DNA of 64,000 bases from NCBI RefSeq assembly GCF_936925435.1, contig NZ_CAKZHQ010000005.1, positions 181,702 through 245,701 on the forward strand, given 5' to 3'. This document shows positions 8,506 to 19,117 of this stretch, piece after piece; positions within the stretch are counted from its first letter, which is position 1; each line of letters opens with the position of its first letter. The translations under genes were made by a program, and so were the position numbers. The DNA comes from an uncultured Ramlibacter sp. Lineage in GTDB: Bacteria > Pseudomonadota > Gammaproteobacteria > Burkholderiales > Burkholderiaceae_C. The notes under the pieces are model-generated. The model saw nothing but the letters and a program-made list of their open reading frames with translations, was not told where the DNA came from and did not search any database.

Positions 8506-9555
8506 CTATGCCGTGTGCGCTGCGTTCTGATCGGCTGGCCTGGTCAGGCCCGCGGCTTTCCAGCCCAAGGCCGGCGCAATCCGGTCGCGCACATCCGCCA
8601 GGATTTGCCGGTAGTCCTCGTGCGGCAGGCTGTAGGGAAGTTCGAGCCGCAACTCGCTCACCTCGCGCAGCACAGGATCGGCATGCAGTGCTTCCAGGAT
8701 CTCGTCGGAGCTGCCCACCAGGTCGGGTGCGAACACGGTCCTGCGCTCGCCCTGTGGCGCGAATGTGCGCTCGCGCCGGCTCTGGGCGAAGGCCAGGTAG
8801 TTGCGGCGCGAGACTGTGTCGGCGCTGTCCAGCGGAACGATGACGCGCCCCAGGGCGACACGGGGCCGGTGCGCTTGGGTCCAGCGGTCGCGGTAGGCGG
8901 CCAGCTGGCGCTGCTGTGCCGTGTGGAAATCGTCCGTGTCCTCGCCGGCCGTGAGGTTGCCGATCAGTAGATGAAAGCCCTGGCTGCCTGCCCAGGTGGC
9001 CGAGCGCAGGGAGCCCGCGCCGTACCACAGCCGCGTGTCCAGTCCCGGCGCGTGCGGCCTGAGCCTGGGGCGTTGCTCCCCGGCCGGCGACTGCAGCAAG
9101 ACGCTCTCATCGCCCAGCAGTTCGCCGCTGAGATTGGCACGCAGTCGCGCCACGCGGGCATGGCTGAAATCCACTGTGTCCGGGTTGCCATCGAACAGCC
9201 GCTCGCCCAGCAAGGGGCCGAACGGTGGCGCGCCGGCGCTCAGTCCAACCTGGAGCCGGCCGCGCGACAGCGCGTCCACCGTGGACAGATCCTCGGCCAG
9301 GCGGAACGGGTTCTCGTAACCCATTTGCAGCACAGCCACGCCCAGGCCAATCGCGCGGGTGCGCTGGCTGGCCGCAGCCAGGAAGGTCGCGGCCGACGAC
9401 ACGGAGCGCTCCAGGTGGCGCTGGCGCACCCAGGCGCTGTCAAAGCCCAGGGCTTCGCCATGGGCGAAGAGCTGCAGGTGCTCCTCCAGGCCGTTGGAAG
9501 CGTTGTCCTCGTCGTAGTTGCCGGGCGCGAGAAAGGCCAGGTGGGACAGGCTCAT
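8506..9555 (-). CDS. Luciferase-like flavin-dependent monooxygenase
   Basis: 349-residue member of the bacterial luciferase/F420-type TIM-barrel family: early AFLAPGNY strand, GEALGFDSAWVRQRHLE, and the substrate/flavin-region motif LSRGRLQVGLSAG. It resembles the group described as KPN_01858-type luciferase-like proteins, which co-occur with the CMD/AhpD pair found at the end of the next run. I place the start at the ATG (9555); a TTG four codons upstream would overlap the previous stop. Last gene of run B. These enzymes use reduced FMN supplied by a reductase and typically oxidise sulfur or nitrogen compounds; the substrate is not evident. Confidence 0.8.
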   Translation of the reverse strand: MSLSHLAFLAPGNYDEDNASNGLEEHLQLFAHGEALGFDSAWVRQRHLERSVSSAATFLAAASQRTRAIGLGVAVLQMGYENPFRLAEDLSTVDALSRGRLQVGLSAGAPPFGPLLGERLFDGNPDTVDFSHARVARLRANLSGELLGDESVLLQSPAGEQRPRLRPHAPGLDTRLWYGAGSLRSATWAGSQGFHLLIGNLTAGEDTDDFHTAQQRQLAAYRDRWTQAHRPRVALGRVIVPLDSADTVSRRNYLAFAQSRRERTFAPQGERRTVFAPDLVGSSDEILEALHADPVLREVSELRLELPYSLPHEDYRQILADVRDRIAPALGWKAAGLTRPADQNAAHTA

Positions 9556-9563
9556 GCGCCGCT

Positions 9564-10493
9564 TCAATACTTGGGCAGGCCGGGCGGATTGGTCTCGGCA
9601 CGCGCGAGCGCCTCTTCCCCGAGCTTCCAGCGCGCCAGCGTCTGTGCGTACTTGCCGTTGGCGATCAGCCCGTTGGCGGCGATGGTGAGCGCGTCGGCCA
9701 GGCCGCTGTCCTTGCGGGTGGTGATGGCCACGTCGGACTTGAGCGGCCAGCCGGCATTGACCGTGCCGGCCAGGCGGATGGCACCATCCTTGGCCGCATG
9801 GTAGGCCTGCGGCGCGTTCGGGTTGAAGTTGGCGTGGGCGCGGCCGGTGGTCACGGCCAGGATGCGCGCCGCATCATCGTCGAAGTAGATCACGTTCACC
9901 GGCTTGAGGCCGGCGGTGGTGTTCTGCTTGTTCCACTGCAGCAGGATGCGTTCCTGGTTGGTGCCCGGGGCTGTCACGATGGTCAGGCCGGCAATGTCGC
10001 GCGGCTCGCGGATGGCCTTGATCGGACTGTCGGCGCGCACGTAGAAGCCGTGCAAGCCCAGCCTGTAGGTGGAGAAATCGAATTTCTCCTTGCGCAGCTC
10101 CGTCACGCCCACGTTGGAGATCACCGCGTCGTACTTGCCCGAGCTCAGCCCCAGCGGCCAGTCGGCCCAGGCAATGGGCTGCAGGTCGAGCTTCAACCCG
10201 AGGGCATCGGCCACCAGCAGCGCGAAGTCCGGGTCGAAGCCCACCACGGTTTTGGCGTCGGTCGCATAGGTGGCGATCGGCGGAGCAAACGGTGCGATCG
10301 CGACCGTGAGCACGCCTTCCTTGACGAACTTGAAGTCCTTGGGGATGGCCTTGACCGCCTCGGCGTCACGGGCGGCGCGGACGCGACCGGCCTGCTGCGG
10401 ACTGAAATCGAACTGGTCGGCGGCGAAGGCGGGTGCACCGGCGAGGGCCAGGCTGGCGGCGGACGCGGCGATGATGCGGATGAATTTGCGCAT
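9564..10493 (-). CDS. Amino-acid-type ABC substrate-binding protein (paralogue 2)
   Basis: 309-residue periplasmic receptor of the SBP_bac_3 (polar amino acid) family, with signal peptide MRKFIRIIAASAASLALAG and cleavage after AFA. Core motifs include PIAWADWPLGLSSGKYDAVI and EKFDFSTYR. It is closely similar to the receptor encoded just upstream, so the pair arose by tandem duplication and both probably dock to the one fused permease-ATPase of this run. I prefer ATG 10493 over a GTG five codons earlier. The two receptors differ in the segments around the ligand cleft, suggesting a broader ligand range. Confidence 0.88.
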   Translation of the reverse strand: MRKFIRIIAASAASLALAGAPAFAADQFDFSPQQAGRVRAARDAEAVKAIPKDFKFVKEGVLTVAIAPFAPPIATYATDAKTVVGFDPDFALLVADALGLKLDLQPIAWADWPLGLSSGKYDAVISNVGVTELRKEKFDFSTYRLGLHGFYVRADSPIKAIREPRDIAGLTIVTAPGTNQERILLQWNKQNTTAGLKPVNVIYFDDDAARILAVTTGRAHANFNPNAPQAYHAAKDGAIRLAGTVNAGWPLKSDVAITTRKDSGLADALTIAANGLIANGKYAQTLARWKLGEEALARAETNPPGLPKY

Positions 10494-10504
10494 GGCGGGC
10501 TTTC

Positions 10505-11437
10505 TCACTTCTTGGGCAGGCCGGGCGGGTTGGTGCGCGCCACCTGGATGGCCTCGGATTGCAGGTTCCAGCGCTCGAGCGCCTTGGTGTAGTTGCCGTT
10601 CTTGATCTGGGTGTTGAACGCCACCGTGACCGCCTCGGCGATGCCCGATCCCTTGCGCGAGGTCACGGCGATCTCGGCGTTTTGCGGCCAGCCGCCCGAG
10701 AAGGCCCCGACCAGCCGGGTCTTGCCGTCGCGCGCGTTGTGGGCGGCGATGCCATTGGGGGCGAGGTAGGCGTCGGCACGGCCGGAGGCCAGGGCCAGGT
10801 AGAGCACGACATCGTCGTCGTAGTACTGGATCTCCACCGGCTTGAGGCCGGCGGCGATGTTCTGCTGGTTCCAGCGCAGCAGGATCTGCTCCTGGTTGGT
10901 GCTGGCGCCGACGATGACCTTCAGGCCCGCCACGTCCTTGGGCTCCTTGATGGAAGTGATCTTGCTGGCGGTCGGCACGTAGATGCCCAACTGGTCATTG
11001 CGGTAGGTGGAGAAGTCGAACTTCTCCTTGCGCTCCTCAGTCACCGTCACGTTGGAGATCACCACGTCGAACTTGCCCGACTGCAGGCCCAGCGGCCAGT
11101 CGGCCCAGGCCACCGAGACAAGTTCGAGCTTGCGGCCCAGGCTATCGGCCACCAACTGCGCGATATCGGGCGCGTTGCCCACCGGCGTCTTGTTGTCCAG
11201 CGCGTAGGCGCCGAACGGCAATCTCCCGGTGGTCGTCCCCACGGTCAACACACCATCCTTGGCAAATTTGAAGCCGGGATGGAGCAGCTTGAGCGCTTCG
11301 GCAACCGGTTGCGAACGGGGCCGGCTGGCTTGTTCCGGGCTGAGGTCGGGTGCCTGGGCCAGGGCCGCGGTCGGCACGGTGGAGGCAAGAAGCGCGAGCG
11401 CGCCCAGGGCAGCAAGGGCATGGCGTCGAAAAGACAT
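10505..11437 (-). CDS. Amino-acid-type ABC substrate-binding protein (paralogue 1)
   Basis: 310-residue SBP_bac_3 receptor starting MSFRRHALAALGALALLAS with Sec cleavage near ALA/QAP. The open frame extends 56 codons upstream, but ATG 11437 has an AGGAG site 8 nt away and gives a proper signal peptide, so it is the real start. It contains SVAWADWPLGLQSGKFDVVI and EKFDFSTYR, shared with the next gene. It lies 37 nt after the permease-ATPase gene. Family knowledge points to amino acids or amino-acid derivatives such as cystine or S-substituted cysteines; the neighbours favour the latter. Confidence 0.9.
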   Translation of the reverse strand: MSFRRHALAALGALALLASTVPTAALAQAPDLSPEQASRPRSQPVAEALKLLHPGFKFAKDGVLTVGTTTGRLPFGAYALDNKTPVGNAPDIAQLVADSLGRKLELVSVAWADWPLGLQSGKFDVVISNVTVTEERKEKFDFSTYRNDQLGIYVPTASKITSIKEPKDVAGLKVIVGASTNQEQILLRWNQQNIAAGLKPVEIQYYDDDVVLYLALASGRADAYLAPNGIAAHNARDGKTRLVGAFSGGWPQNAEIAVTSRKGSGIAEAVTVAFNTQIKNGNYTKALERWNLQSEAIQVARTNPPGLPKK

Positions 11438-11474
11438 GGTGGGGACTCCTTTGGGTGGTTTGAATGGCGGGGGC

Positions 11475-13273
<1,799 letters not shown>

Positions 13274-13277
<4 letters not shown>

Positions 13278-13789
13278 GCGTTCGCCGGTTCAGTGCTGTG
13301 CTGGCGCACAGCGATCAGTTTTTCAAAAGCAAGCTTGCGCGGCAGCTCGGCGCTTTGCGTGGTGTCGAACAACGCCTTGTAGCCCTGGCCCAGGTACAGG
13401 GCGACCGCCTCGGGCTGGCGAAAGCCGGTGGTGAGGTAGATGCGGCTGTAACCCTGGCGCAGGGCCTGGGCTTCGAGTTCCTTGAGCACCCGCAGCGCCA
13501 AGCCCTGGCGGCGCAGTCCCGAATGGGTCCAGACCCGCTTGAATTCGGCCGTGTGCGCGTCGTAGCGCTTGAAGGCGCCGCCGCTGATGGCCTGGCCATC
13601 GCGCAGCAGCAGCAGGAAGTTGCCATCCGGCGCAGCGAAGTCCTGCGGCGGGTACTTCTCCATTTCGCGCGGGCCAGGCTCCAGGTCGTAGAACTCGCCG
13701 TAGCGCCGCTCGTACTCCTGGGTGAGCTCCTCGATCAGGGGCCGGGCCCGGGGGTCCAGCGGTGTGGTGTAGACGAAGGCGTCGCTCAT
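13274..13789 (-). CDS. GNAT N-acetyltransferase (SnaB/YxeL-like role proposed)
   Basis: 171-residue acetyltransferase with the acetyl-CoA-binding loop in SGLRRQGLALRVLKEL (residues about 96-111) and the C-terminal QPEAVALYLGQGYK strand-helix. ATG 13789 has GGAGA 6 nt upstream; longer frames here are shadows of the M20 gene. It is wedged between an M20 amidohydrolase and an amino-acid importer, next to a YxeK-like monooxygenase. This is the same set as Bacillus yxeL-yxeK-yxeMNO-yxeP, where the acetyltransferase blocks the amino group of S-(2-succino)cysteine before cleavage. The biochemical role is inferred from context; the family assignment is firm. Confidence 0.85.
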
Positions 13790-13812
13790 TGCAAGTCTCC
13801 TGGCAGGCGGGG

Positions 13813-15006
13813 TCAGGCGAGAAAACGCTCGGCCAGCCGGGTCCAGTAACTGGCGGCGGGCGCGAGGATGGCATCGTTGAAGTCGTAGCCGGGGTTGTGC
13901 AGCGAGGGCCCGGCGCCGTTGCCGAAGAACAGGTAGCTGCCGCGCTTGGCTTGCAACATGTTGGCGAAGTCCTCGCTGGCTGCGCGCGGCTGGAAGTCGC
14001 GCTCCACCAGGGCCTCTCCAAAGGTGTCCTGCGCCAGCTGGCGGGCCAGCTGCGTCTCTTCGGCGTGGTTGACCACCGCCGGGAAACCCCACTGGTAGTC
14101 GACCTCGGCGACGGCGCCGAAACTTTCGGCCTGCGCACGCGCCAGCGCGGGGATGCGCTCCTTGAGCAGCGCCCGCACTTCGGGGCGGAAGGAACGCACG
14201 GTGATCTTCAGTTCCACGCTGTCGGGAATGACGTTGGAGGCGGAACCGCCGTGGATGGAGCCCACGGTCACCACGCCTGCGTCCAGGGGATTGAGGTTGC
14301 GCGACACGATGGTCTGCAGCGCGGTGATCAGGTGGGCGCTGACGACCACGGGGTCGACGGTTTCGTGCGGCGCGGCACCGTGGCCGCCCTTGCCCCGCAC
14401 CGTGATGCGGGCCTGGTCGACCGAGGCCATGGCCGGGCCGGTGACGCAGCCGATGTGGCCGACGCCGACATTGGGCCAGTTGTGCAGACCATAGACCGCG
14501 TCGCAAGGGAAGCGCTCGAACAGGCCTTCGGCAATCATCTTGGCGGCGCCGGCGCCGATTTCCTCGGCCGGCTGGAAGATCAGATGCACGGTGCCGTCGA
14601 ACTCACCGCCTTCGGCCAGGCAGCGTGCCGCCGCCAGCAGGATCGCCGTGTGGCCATCGTGGCCGCAGGCATGCATCACCCCGGGGTGCACGCTGGCGTA
14701 GGACAGGCCGGTGGTCTCCTGGATGGGCAGGGCATCCATGTCGGCGCGGATGCCCAGGCTCTTGCTGCCCTGGCCGCGCCGGAGGCTGGCCACCACGCCG
14801 GTGCCGGCCACGCCGCGCGTCACCTCGTAGCCCCAGCCCTCCAGATGGCCGGCGACGATGCCGGCCGTGCGATGCTCCTGGAACGACAGCTCGGGGTGCT
14901 GGTGCAGGTCCCGGCGCAGGGCAATGAATTCATCGGCAAAGCCAAGGATGCGCCCCTCGATGCGCGCGTTGTCGCGCCCGGGGGCAGTGGACACTTGCGC
15001 GTCCAT
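13813..15006 (-). CDS. M20-family amidohydrolase (N-acyl amino acid deacetylase, YxeP-like)
   Basis: 397-residue metal-dependent amidohydrolase of the hippurate/N-acetylcysteine hydrolase branch. Visible motifs: RADMDALPI, MHACGHDGH (metal ligands), FQPAEE (catalytic Glu pair), the dimerisation-domain GGHGAAPH and C-terminal ASEDF. Start is ATG 15006, overlapping the monooxygenase stop (TGATG); a GTG one codon earlier is also possible. In the yxe-type pathway this enzyme would remove the N-acetyl group to release cysteine after C-S cleavage. The M20 family is broad, so deacylation of another N-acyl amino acid is possible. Confidence 0.88.
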   Translation of the reverse strand: MDAQVSTAPGRDNARIEGRILGFADEFIALRRDLHQHPELSFQEHRTAGIVAGHLEGWGYEVTRGVAGTGVVASLRRGQGSKSLGIRADMDALPIQETTGLSYASVHPGVMHACGHDGHTAILLAAARCLAEGGEFDGTVHLIFQPAEEIGAGAAKMIAEGLFERFPCDAVYGLHNWPNVGVGHIGCVTGPAMASVDQARITVRGKGGHGAAPHETVDPVVVSAHLITALQTIVSRNLNPLDAGVVTVGSIHGGSASNVIPDSVELKITVRSFRPEVRALLKERIPALARAQAESFGAVAEVDYQWGFPAVVNHAEETQLARQLAQDTFGEALVERDFQPRAASEDFANMLQAKRGSYLFFGNGAGPSLHNPGYDFNDAILAPAASYWTRLAERFLA

Positions 15007-16352
15007 CACGCGGCCTTCAACGGCGCCACGGCATCTGCGGGCTGCGCTGCGTAGCGGCTTGGCTTGCGCGGCAGGCCCAAATGGTCGCGCAGCGTCTGCC
15101 CTGGGAGTTCGCGCTGGTAGCGGCCCAGTGCCTCCAGTTCCGGCAGCACGAAGGCGATGAAGTCATCCAGGCCCTGCGAGAGCACAGGGAAGCCCAGGAT
15201 GAAGCCGTCGGCCGCGCCTTCGTCGATCCAGTGGATGATCTGCTGCGCCACCTGTTTGCCCGTCCCCACAAACTGCGAGCGCGGCGTCGCCGCTTCCAGC
15301 GCCGTCTGGCGCAGGCTCAGACCGCGCGCCTTGGCTTCGGCCTTGATCCTGTCGGTGGTCGAGCGGAAGCTGTTGCGGCCGATCTCCCCCAGTTCGGGAA
15401 AGGGTGCATCCAGCGGGTACTGACTGAAATCGTGGTGGTCGAAGTAGCGGCCCAGATAGGCCAGAGCCTCGTCGATGGTGATGAGTTCGCGGATGGCGCG
15501 GTACTTGGCTTCCGCCTCTTCCTGCGTGGCCGCAACGATGGGGCCGATGCCGGGGAAGATCTTCACGTCCGCGGCCTGGCGCCCCTGGGCGACCGCACTG
15601 GCCTTGACCTGGCCAAGAAAGCTGCGGGTCTCCGCCAGCGAGGGCGAGTGCGTGAACACCGCATCGGCATATTTGCCCGCCAGGCCAATGCCCGCGTCCG
15701 ACGAGCCGGCCTGGAAGATCACCGGCTGGCCTTGCGGCGAGCGGCCGATGTTGAGCGGCCCCGCCACCTCGAAGAAGCGGCCCTTGTGGTCCAGCGTGTG
15801 CAGCTTGCTGCGCTCGAAGAACTGGCCGGTCTCGCGGTTGCGCACGACGGCGTCGTCGTCCCAGCTGTCCCACAGGCCCTGGGTGACGGCCAGGTACTCG
15901 TCGGCGATCTCGTAGCGCAAGGCATGGTCCGGGTGCTGGCGACTGTAGTTGCTGGCGCTGCCTTCCAGCGGCGTGGTCACCACGTTCCAGCCGGCCCGGC
16001 CCTTGCTGATCAGGTCCAGCGATGCGAACTGCCTGGCGACGGTGAAGGGGTCGCTGTAAGAGGTCGAGATGGTGCCGGCCAGGCCAATCTTCGAGGTCGC
16101 AACGGCCAGCGCCGACAAGATGGAGATGGGCTCGAAGCGGTTGAGGAAATGCGGGATCGACTTCTCGTTGATGTAGAGCCCGTCGGCGACGAAGGCAAAG
16201 GCGATGCCCGCCGCCTCAGCCTTCCTGGCCGTGGCGATGTAGAAGTCCAGGTTCACGCTGGCGTCCGCCGGACCGGCAGGATGCTTCCACGCGTTCATGT
16301 GGCTGCCGGCGCCTTGCAGCATCAGGCCGAATGGGATGGGTTGTTTGCTCAT
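15006..16352 (-). CDS. FMN-dependent monooxygenase, NtaA/SnaA/DszA family (YxeK-like)
   Basis: 448 residues with the family's [17 protein letters not shown] opening, [10 protein letters not shown] flavin-binding region, and [19 protein letters not shown]. Members cleave C-S or C-N bonds by oxygenation with FMNH2 from a separate reductase. Directly downstream, with overlapping codons, come the M20 deacetylase and then the GNAT and amino-acid importer. That combination matches Bacillus YxeK/ScmK, which cleaves N-acetyl-S-succinocysteine. Substrate here is therefore predicted to be an N-acetylated S-alkyl or S-carboxyalkyl cysteine. No flavin reductase is encoded nearby, so a housekeeping one must serve. 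Confidence 0.87.
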   Translation of the reverse strand: MSKQPIPFGLMLQGAGSHMNAWKHPAGPADASVNLDFYIATARKAEAAGIAFAFVADGLYINEKSIPHFLNRFEPISILSALAVATSKIGLAGTISTSYSDPFTVARQFASLDLISKGRAGWNVVTTPLEGSASNYSRQHPDHALRYEIADEYLAVTQGLWDSWDDDAVVRNRETGQFFERSKLHTLDHKGRFFEVAGPLNIGRSPQGQPVIFQAGSSDAGIGLAGKYADAVFTHSPSLAETRSFLGQVKASAVAQGRQAADVKIFPGIGPIVAATQEEAEAKYRAIRELITIDEALAYLGRYFDHHDFSQYPLDAPFPELGEIGRNSFRSTTDRIKAEAKARGLSLRQTALEAATPRSQFVGTGKQVAQQIIHWIDEGAADGFILGFPVLSQGLDDFIAFVLPELEALGRYQRELPGQTLRDHLGLPRKPSRYAAQPADAVAPLKAA

Positions 16353-16369
16353 GGCTTGTCTTCGGGCGG

Positions 16370-17380
16370 TCAGGCTGCCAGGGCCTGCGCGGTCTTGTGC
16401 GCAGCCGCCAGCAATTCAATGGATGCGAGGCGCTCTGCGAAGCCGGCAACCGGCGTGTCGATGACGAATTCGCGGATACCCCAGCGCTGGTGCAGCGCGT
16501 CCAGCTCGGCGCGCACATGGTCGGCGGTGCCGGCAATCACGTAGGGCCGCTGCTCCTCGGTGCGAAAGTCCGTGACGCCGGTTTGCCGGGCGAACTCGAC
16601 GGCGCCCTCCAGGCTGGGAAGGTTGAAGCTTTGGCCGGTGGGCAGATGCAGCTTGTAGATGCGCAGCCCCTGCACCAGCTTCTCGGCCTGCTCCTGCGTC
16701 TGGGTCGCAAGAGCAAACAGGGCCAGCGCCGGCGGCCGGCCCGTGGCCTTGCGGTAGGCGGCGATCGAAGCCTCGATGTTGTCCGCGTCGCCGTTGAAAT
16801 GCCCGGCATAGACGAAGTCCCAGCCCAGGCGCGCCGCCAGTGCCGCGCTTTGCGGGCTGCCGCCCAACAGCCAGCGCTGGGGGAGCTGCCCGGGCTGCGG
16901 CGTTGCCACGGCGCCGGCCAGCGGATGGCCGTCCGGCACAAAGCCATGGAGGAAGGCATCGAGTTGCGCCAGCTGTGCGTCGAAGGCGGGTTTGCGGTCC
17001 GGGTCATGCAGCGCCTGCAGCGCGCGGGTGGTCAATGGCATGCCACCGGGCGCCTTGCCCACGCCCAGGTCCACACGGCCTGGCGCAAGAGCTTCGAGCA
17101 GCCGGAAGACTTCGGCGACCTTGTAGGGGCTGTAGTGCTGCAGCATCACGCCGCCCGACCCGACACGGATGCGGGAGGTCTTGGCCAGAATGTGGGCCAC
17201 CAGGATCTCGGGCGCGGGACCGGCGTAGACCTTGCTGCCATGGTGCTCGGCGACCCAGTAGCGGTGGTAGCCCAGCTGCTCTGCCCGCTGTGCCAGCTTG
17301 ACGGTGTGCGCAAGCGCCTGCTGTGCGCTGGCGGCTTCAGGGATGGGACTCTTGTCGAGCAGGGAGAGGAGGTAGGTCAT
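16370..17380 (-). CDS. Single-component luciferase-like oxidoreductase (LimB/YwcH-like group)
   Basis: 336-residue luciferase-like protein of the MsnO8/YwcH-type group, shorter than NtaA-type enzymes. It begins [20 protein letters not shown] and has [14 protein letters not shown] (flavin/substrate motif), [16 protein letters not shown] and [14 protein letters not shown]. The open frame runs 25 codons further upstream, but ATG 17380 matches the usual family start. First gene of run B, beginning 16 nt past a GC-rich hairpin at 17396-17415. Function unknown; in this context probably part of sulfur compound oxidation. Confidence 0.82.
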   Translation of the reverse strand: MTYLLSLLDKSPIPEAASAQQALAHTVKLAQRAEQLGYHRYWVAEHHGSKVYAGPAPEILVAHILAKTSRIRVGSGGVMLQHYSPYKVAEVFRLLEALAPGRVDLGVGKAPGGMPLTTRALQALHDPDRKPAFDAQLAQLDAFLHGFVPDGHPLAGAVATPQPGQLPQRWLLGGSPQSAALAARLGWDFVYAGHFNGDADNIEASIAAYRKATGRPPALALFALATQTQEQAEKLVQGLRIYKLHLPTGQSFNLPSLEGAVEFARQTGVTDFRTEEQRPYVIAGTADHVRAELDALHQRWGIREFVIDTPVAGFAERLASIELLAAAHKTAQALAA

Positions 17381-17395
17381 GCCATCGTGAAGTAA

Positions 17396-17415
17396 GCCCG
17401 GCGCAACCGCCGGGC
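17396..17415 (-). other. Perfect 8-bp hairpin upstream of the LLM gene (leader or terminator arm)
   Basis: GCCCGGCG (17396-17403), 4-nt loop, CGCCGGGC (17408-17415). It sits 15 nt before the start codon of the luciferase-like gene at 17380, downstream of the CysB-type regulator on the same strand. There is no T tract, so it is a weak terminator alone; together with the hairpin at 17456-17488 it may separate runs A and B or lie in the leader of run B. Confidence 0.4.
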
Positions 17416-17455
17416 ATTGACTTCGCAATTTACGCAGTGACCGCGGAGCCGCCAA

Positions 17456-17488
17456 CGAAGAAAACCGAGAATGCTTTCTCGTTCTTCG
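17456..17488 (-). terminator. Stem-loop just after the CysB-family gene, possible terminator of run A
   Basis: Outer arms CGAAGAA/TTCTTCG (17456-17462 with 17482-17488) and inner arms CGAGAA/TTCTCG (17466-17471 with 17476-17481), with a 3-nt bulge and 4-nt loop. It begins 9 nt after the stop of the regulator gene. On the minus strand the descending arm contains a GGTTTTCTTCG run, giving a partly U-rich 3' side. Likely ends the metNIQ-regulator transcript, imperfectly. Confidence 0.45.
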
Positions 17489-17497
17489 CCGGTGCGC

Positions 17498-18451
17498 TCA
17501 GGCGCTCTGCGCGTCGGCCTCGATCAGCTCGCCTGCCACTGCACGGTCCACCGCGGCGCGGGTGAGGGTGGGGGCGAACGACTCGATGAAGGAATAGACA
17601 AAGCCGCGCAGCCATGCACCGCGCGGAAATGCCAGCCGCGTGAGGTTCACTTCGAACAGATGGCCAGCATCGAGCGCGCGCAGGGTGCGGTCGCGTTCCG
17701 CGTCGAAGGCCATCGAGGCGATGATGCCCACGCCCATGCCCAGCTCGACATAGGTCTTGATCACGTCGGCATCCATGGCACTGAGCACGATGTTGGGCTG
17801 CAGATCGCGCCGGGCGAAGGCCTCGTCGATGTGGGCCCGGCCGGTGTAGCCGCTTTCGTAGGTGATGATGGGGTAGCGGGCCAGTTGCTCCAGCGAGACA
17901 GGGCCGGGCTCGTCCAACAGCGGGTGGCCCGGTGGCACCACCAGCATGTGGGTCCAGCGGTAGCTCGGCAAAGCCACCAACTGGTCGTACTGCGCCAGCG
18001 CCTCGGTGGCGATGCCGATGTCGGCCTCGCCTGACAGCAGCATGGCGGCAATCTGCTTGGGCGAACCCTGGTGCAGCACCAGCGTGACGCGGGGAAACAG
18101 CTGGCGGAAGTCTCGCACCACCGGTGGCAAAGCGTAGCGTGCCTGGGTGTGGGTGGCTGCAATCGCCAGCCGCCCGACGGCCTGCGCCGAAAAGTCCTGG
18201 CCCACCCGCTTGAGGTTCTCCGCCTCGACCAGCAGGCGCTCGAGAATGGGCAGGGCCACCTCGCCGGGCGGCGTCAACTGCGTGAGCCGCTTGCCGGCGC
18301 GCACGAAGATGTCCACACCCAGCTCGTCTTCCAGCTCGCGGATCTGCCGGCTGACGCCTGGCTGGGAGGTGTGCAGGAGATCGGCCACCTCGGTGAGGTT
18401 GAACCCTGAGCGTGCCGCTTCCCTGACGGCTCGCAGCTGCTGGAAGTTCAT
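17498..18451 (-). CDS. LysR-type regulator, CysB family
   Basis: 317-residue LysR regulator of the CysB/Cbl/SsuR branch. The N-terminal winged helix-turn-helix (TSQPGVSRQIRELEDELGVD, residues about 28-47) is followed by a co-inducer domain with the CysB-specific THTQARYALP near residue 100, LHQGSPKQIA, and MDADVIKTYVELGMGVGIIA. CysB-type proteins sense acetylserine, sulfate or adenylylsulfate and activate sulfur-scavenging genes when sulfate or cysteine is low. It lies 3 nt after metI-like, so it is made with the transporter. It is the best candidate regulator of the three runs and of the shared element at 8455 and 25867. Not the housekeeping cysB for certain; it could be an SsuR-like paralogue. 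Confidence 0.9.
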   Translation of the reverse strand: MNFQQLRAVREAARSGFNLTEVADLLHTSQPGVSRQIRELEDELGVDIFVRAGKRLTQLTPPGEVALPILERLLVEAENLKRVGQDFSAQAVGRLAIAATHTQARYALPPVVRDFRQLFPRVTLVLHQGSPKQIAAMLLSGEADIGIATEALAQYDQLVALPSYRWTHMLVVPPGHPLLDEPGPVSLEQLARYPIITYESGYTGRAHIDEAFARRDLQPNIVLSAMDADVIKTYVELGMGVGIIASMAFDAERDRTLRALDAGHLFEVNLTRLAFPRGAWLRGFVYSFIESFAPTLTRAAVDRAVAGELIEADAQSA

Positions 18452-18454
18452 GCC

Positions 18455-19117
18455 TCAGCGGTCCCGCAGCCAGCGCGCCCAGCGGTCGCCGCCCAATTGC
18501 ACCAGCGAGACCAGGACGATCAGCGCGGCGATGACCAGGACCATGACCTGGGTGTCGAAGCGCTGGTAACCATAGCGGATGGCCAGGTCGCCCAGGCCGC
18601 CCGCGCCCACCGCGCCGGCCATGGCGGACGAGCTGATCAGCGCCACCAGGGTGATGGTGAAGCCGCCCACGATGCCGGGCAAAGCTTCGGGCAGCAAGAC
18701 ATGGCGCACGATCTGCCACTTGCGGCAGCCCATGGCCTGGGCCGCCTCGATCAGGCCAGGATCGACTTCGCGCAGGCTCACCTCCGCGATGCGCGCGAAG
18801 AACGGCGTGGCACTGATGGCCAGGGGCACGATGGCGGCCCAGACACCGATGGTCGTTCCCGCCACCAGCCGCGTGAAGGGGATCAGCGCCACCAGCAGCA
18901 CGATGAAGGGCGTGGCCCGGAAGCCGTTGACCACGCTGCCCACCGCGCGGTGGATGCGCGGCGACACCAGGAAGCCGCCCGGCGCGGTGACGATCAGCAG
19001 CACCGCCAGCGGGATGCCGGCGATGAAGGCGATGCTGGCGGACACGCCCACCATCATCAGCGTGTCGGCCAGGGCCTGGGTGTAGCGCTCAAAGGGGATG
19101 CTCAGCGTCAGCGACAT
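18455..19117 (-). CDS. metI: MetI-type ABC permease
   Basis: 220-residue inner-membrane permease with five hydrophobic segments and the MetI EAA loop EAAQAMGCRKWQIVRHVLLP. It pairs with the MetN-type ATPase, whose 3' end overlaps its start by 29 nt. MetNIQ systems import methionine, its sulfoxide and other sulfur compounds; with two receptors and SfnB-like enzymes upstream, a non-methionine organosulfur ligand is plausible. Very GC-rich, like its neighbours. Confidence 0.88.
   Translation of the reverse strand: MSLTLSIPFERYTQALADTLMMVGVSASIAFIAGIPLAVLLIVTAPGGFLVSPRIHRAVGSVVNGFRATPFIVLLVALIPFTRLVAGTTIGVWAAIVPLAISATPFFARIAEVSLREVDPGLIEAAQAMGCRKWQIVRHVLLPEALPGIVGGFTITLVALISSSAMAGAVGAGGLGDLAIRYGYQRFDTQVMVLVIAALIVLVSLVQLGGDRWARWLRDR

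Noticed and set aside
13790..14506. Long upstream extension of the GNAT gene (410 codons)
   Set aside because: It overlaps the M20 amidohydrolase out of frame; ATG 13789 has a good RBS.
17381..17455. 25-codon extension of the luciferase-like gene to 17455
   Set aside because: It would translate the hairpin region and lacks family similarity; the family start motif begins at ATG 17380.
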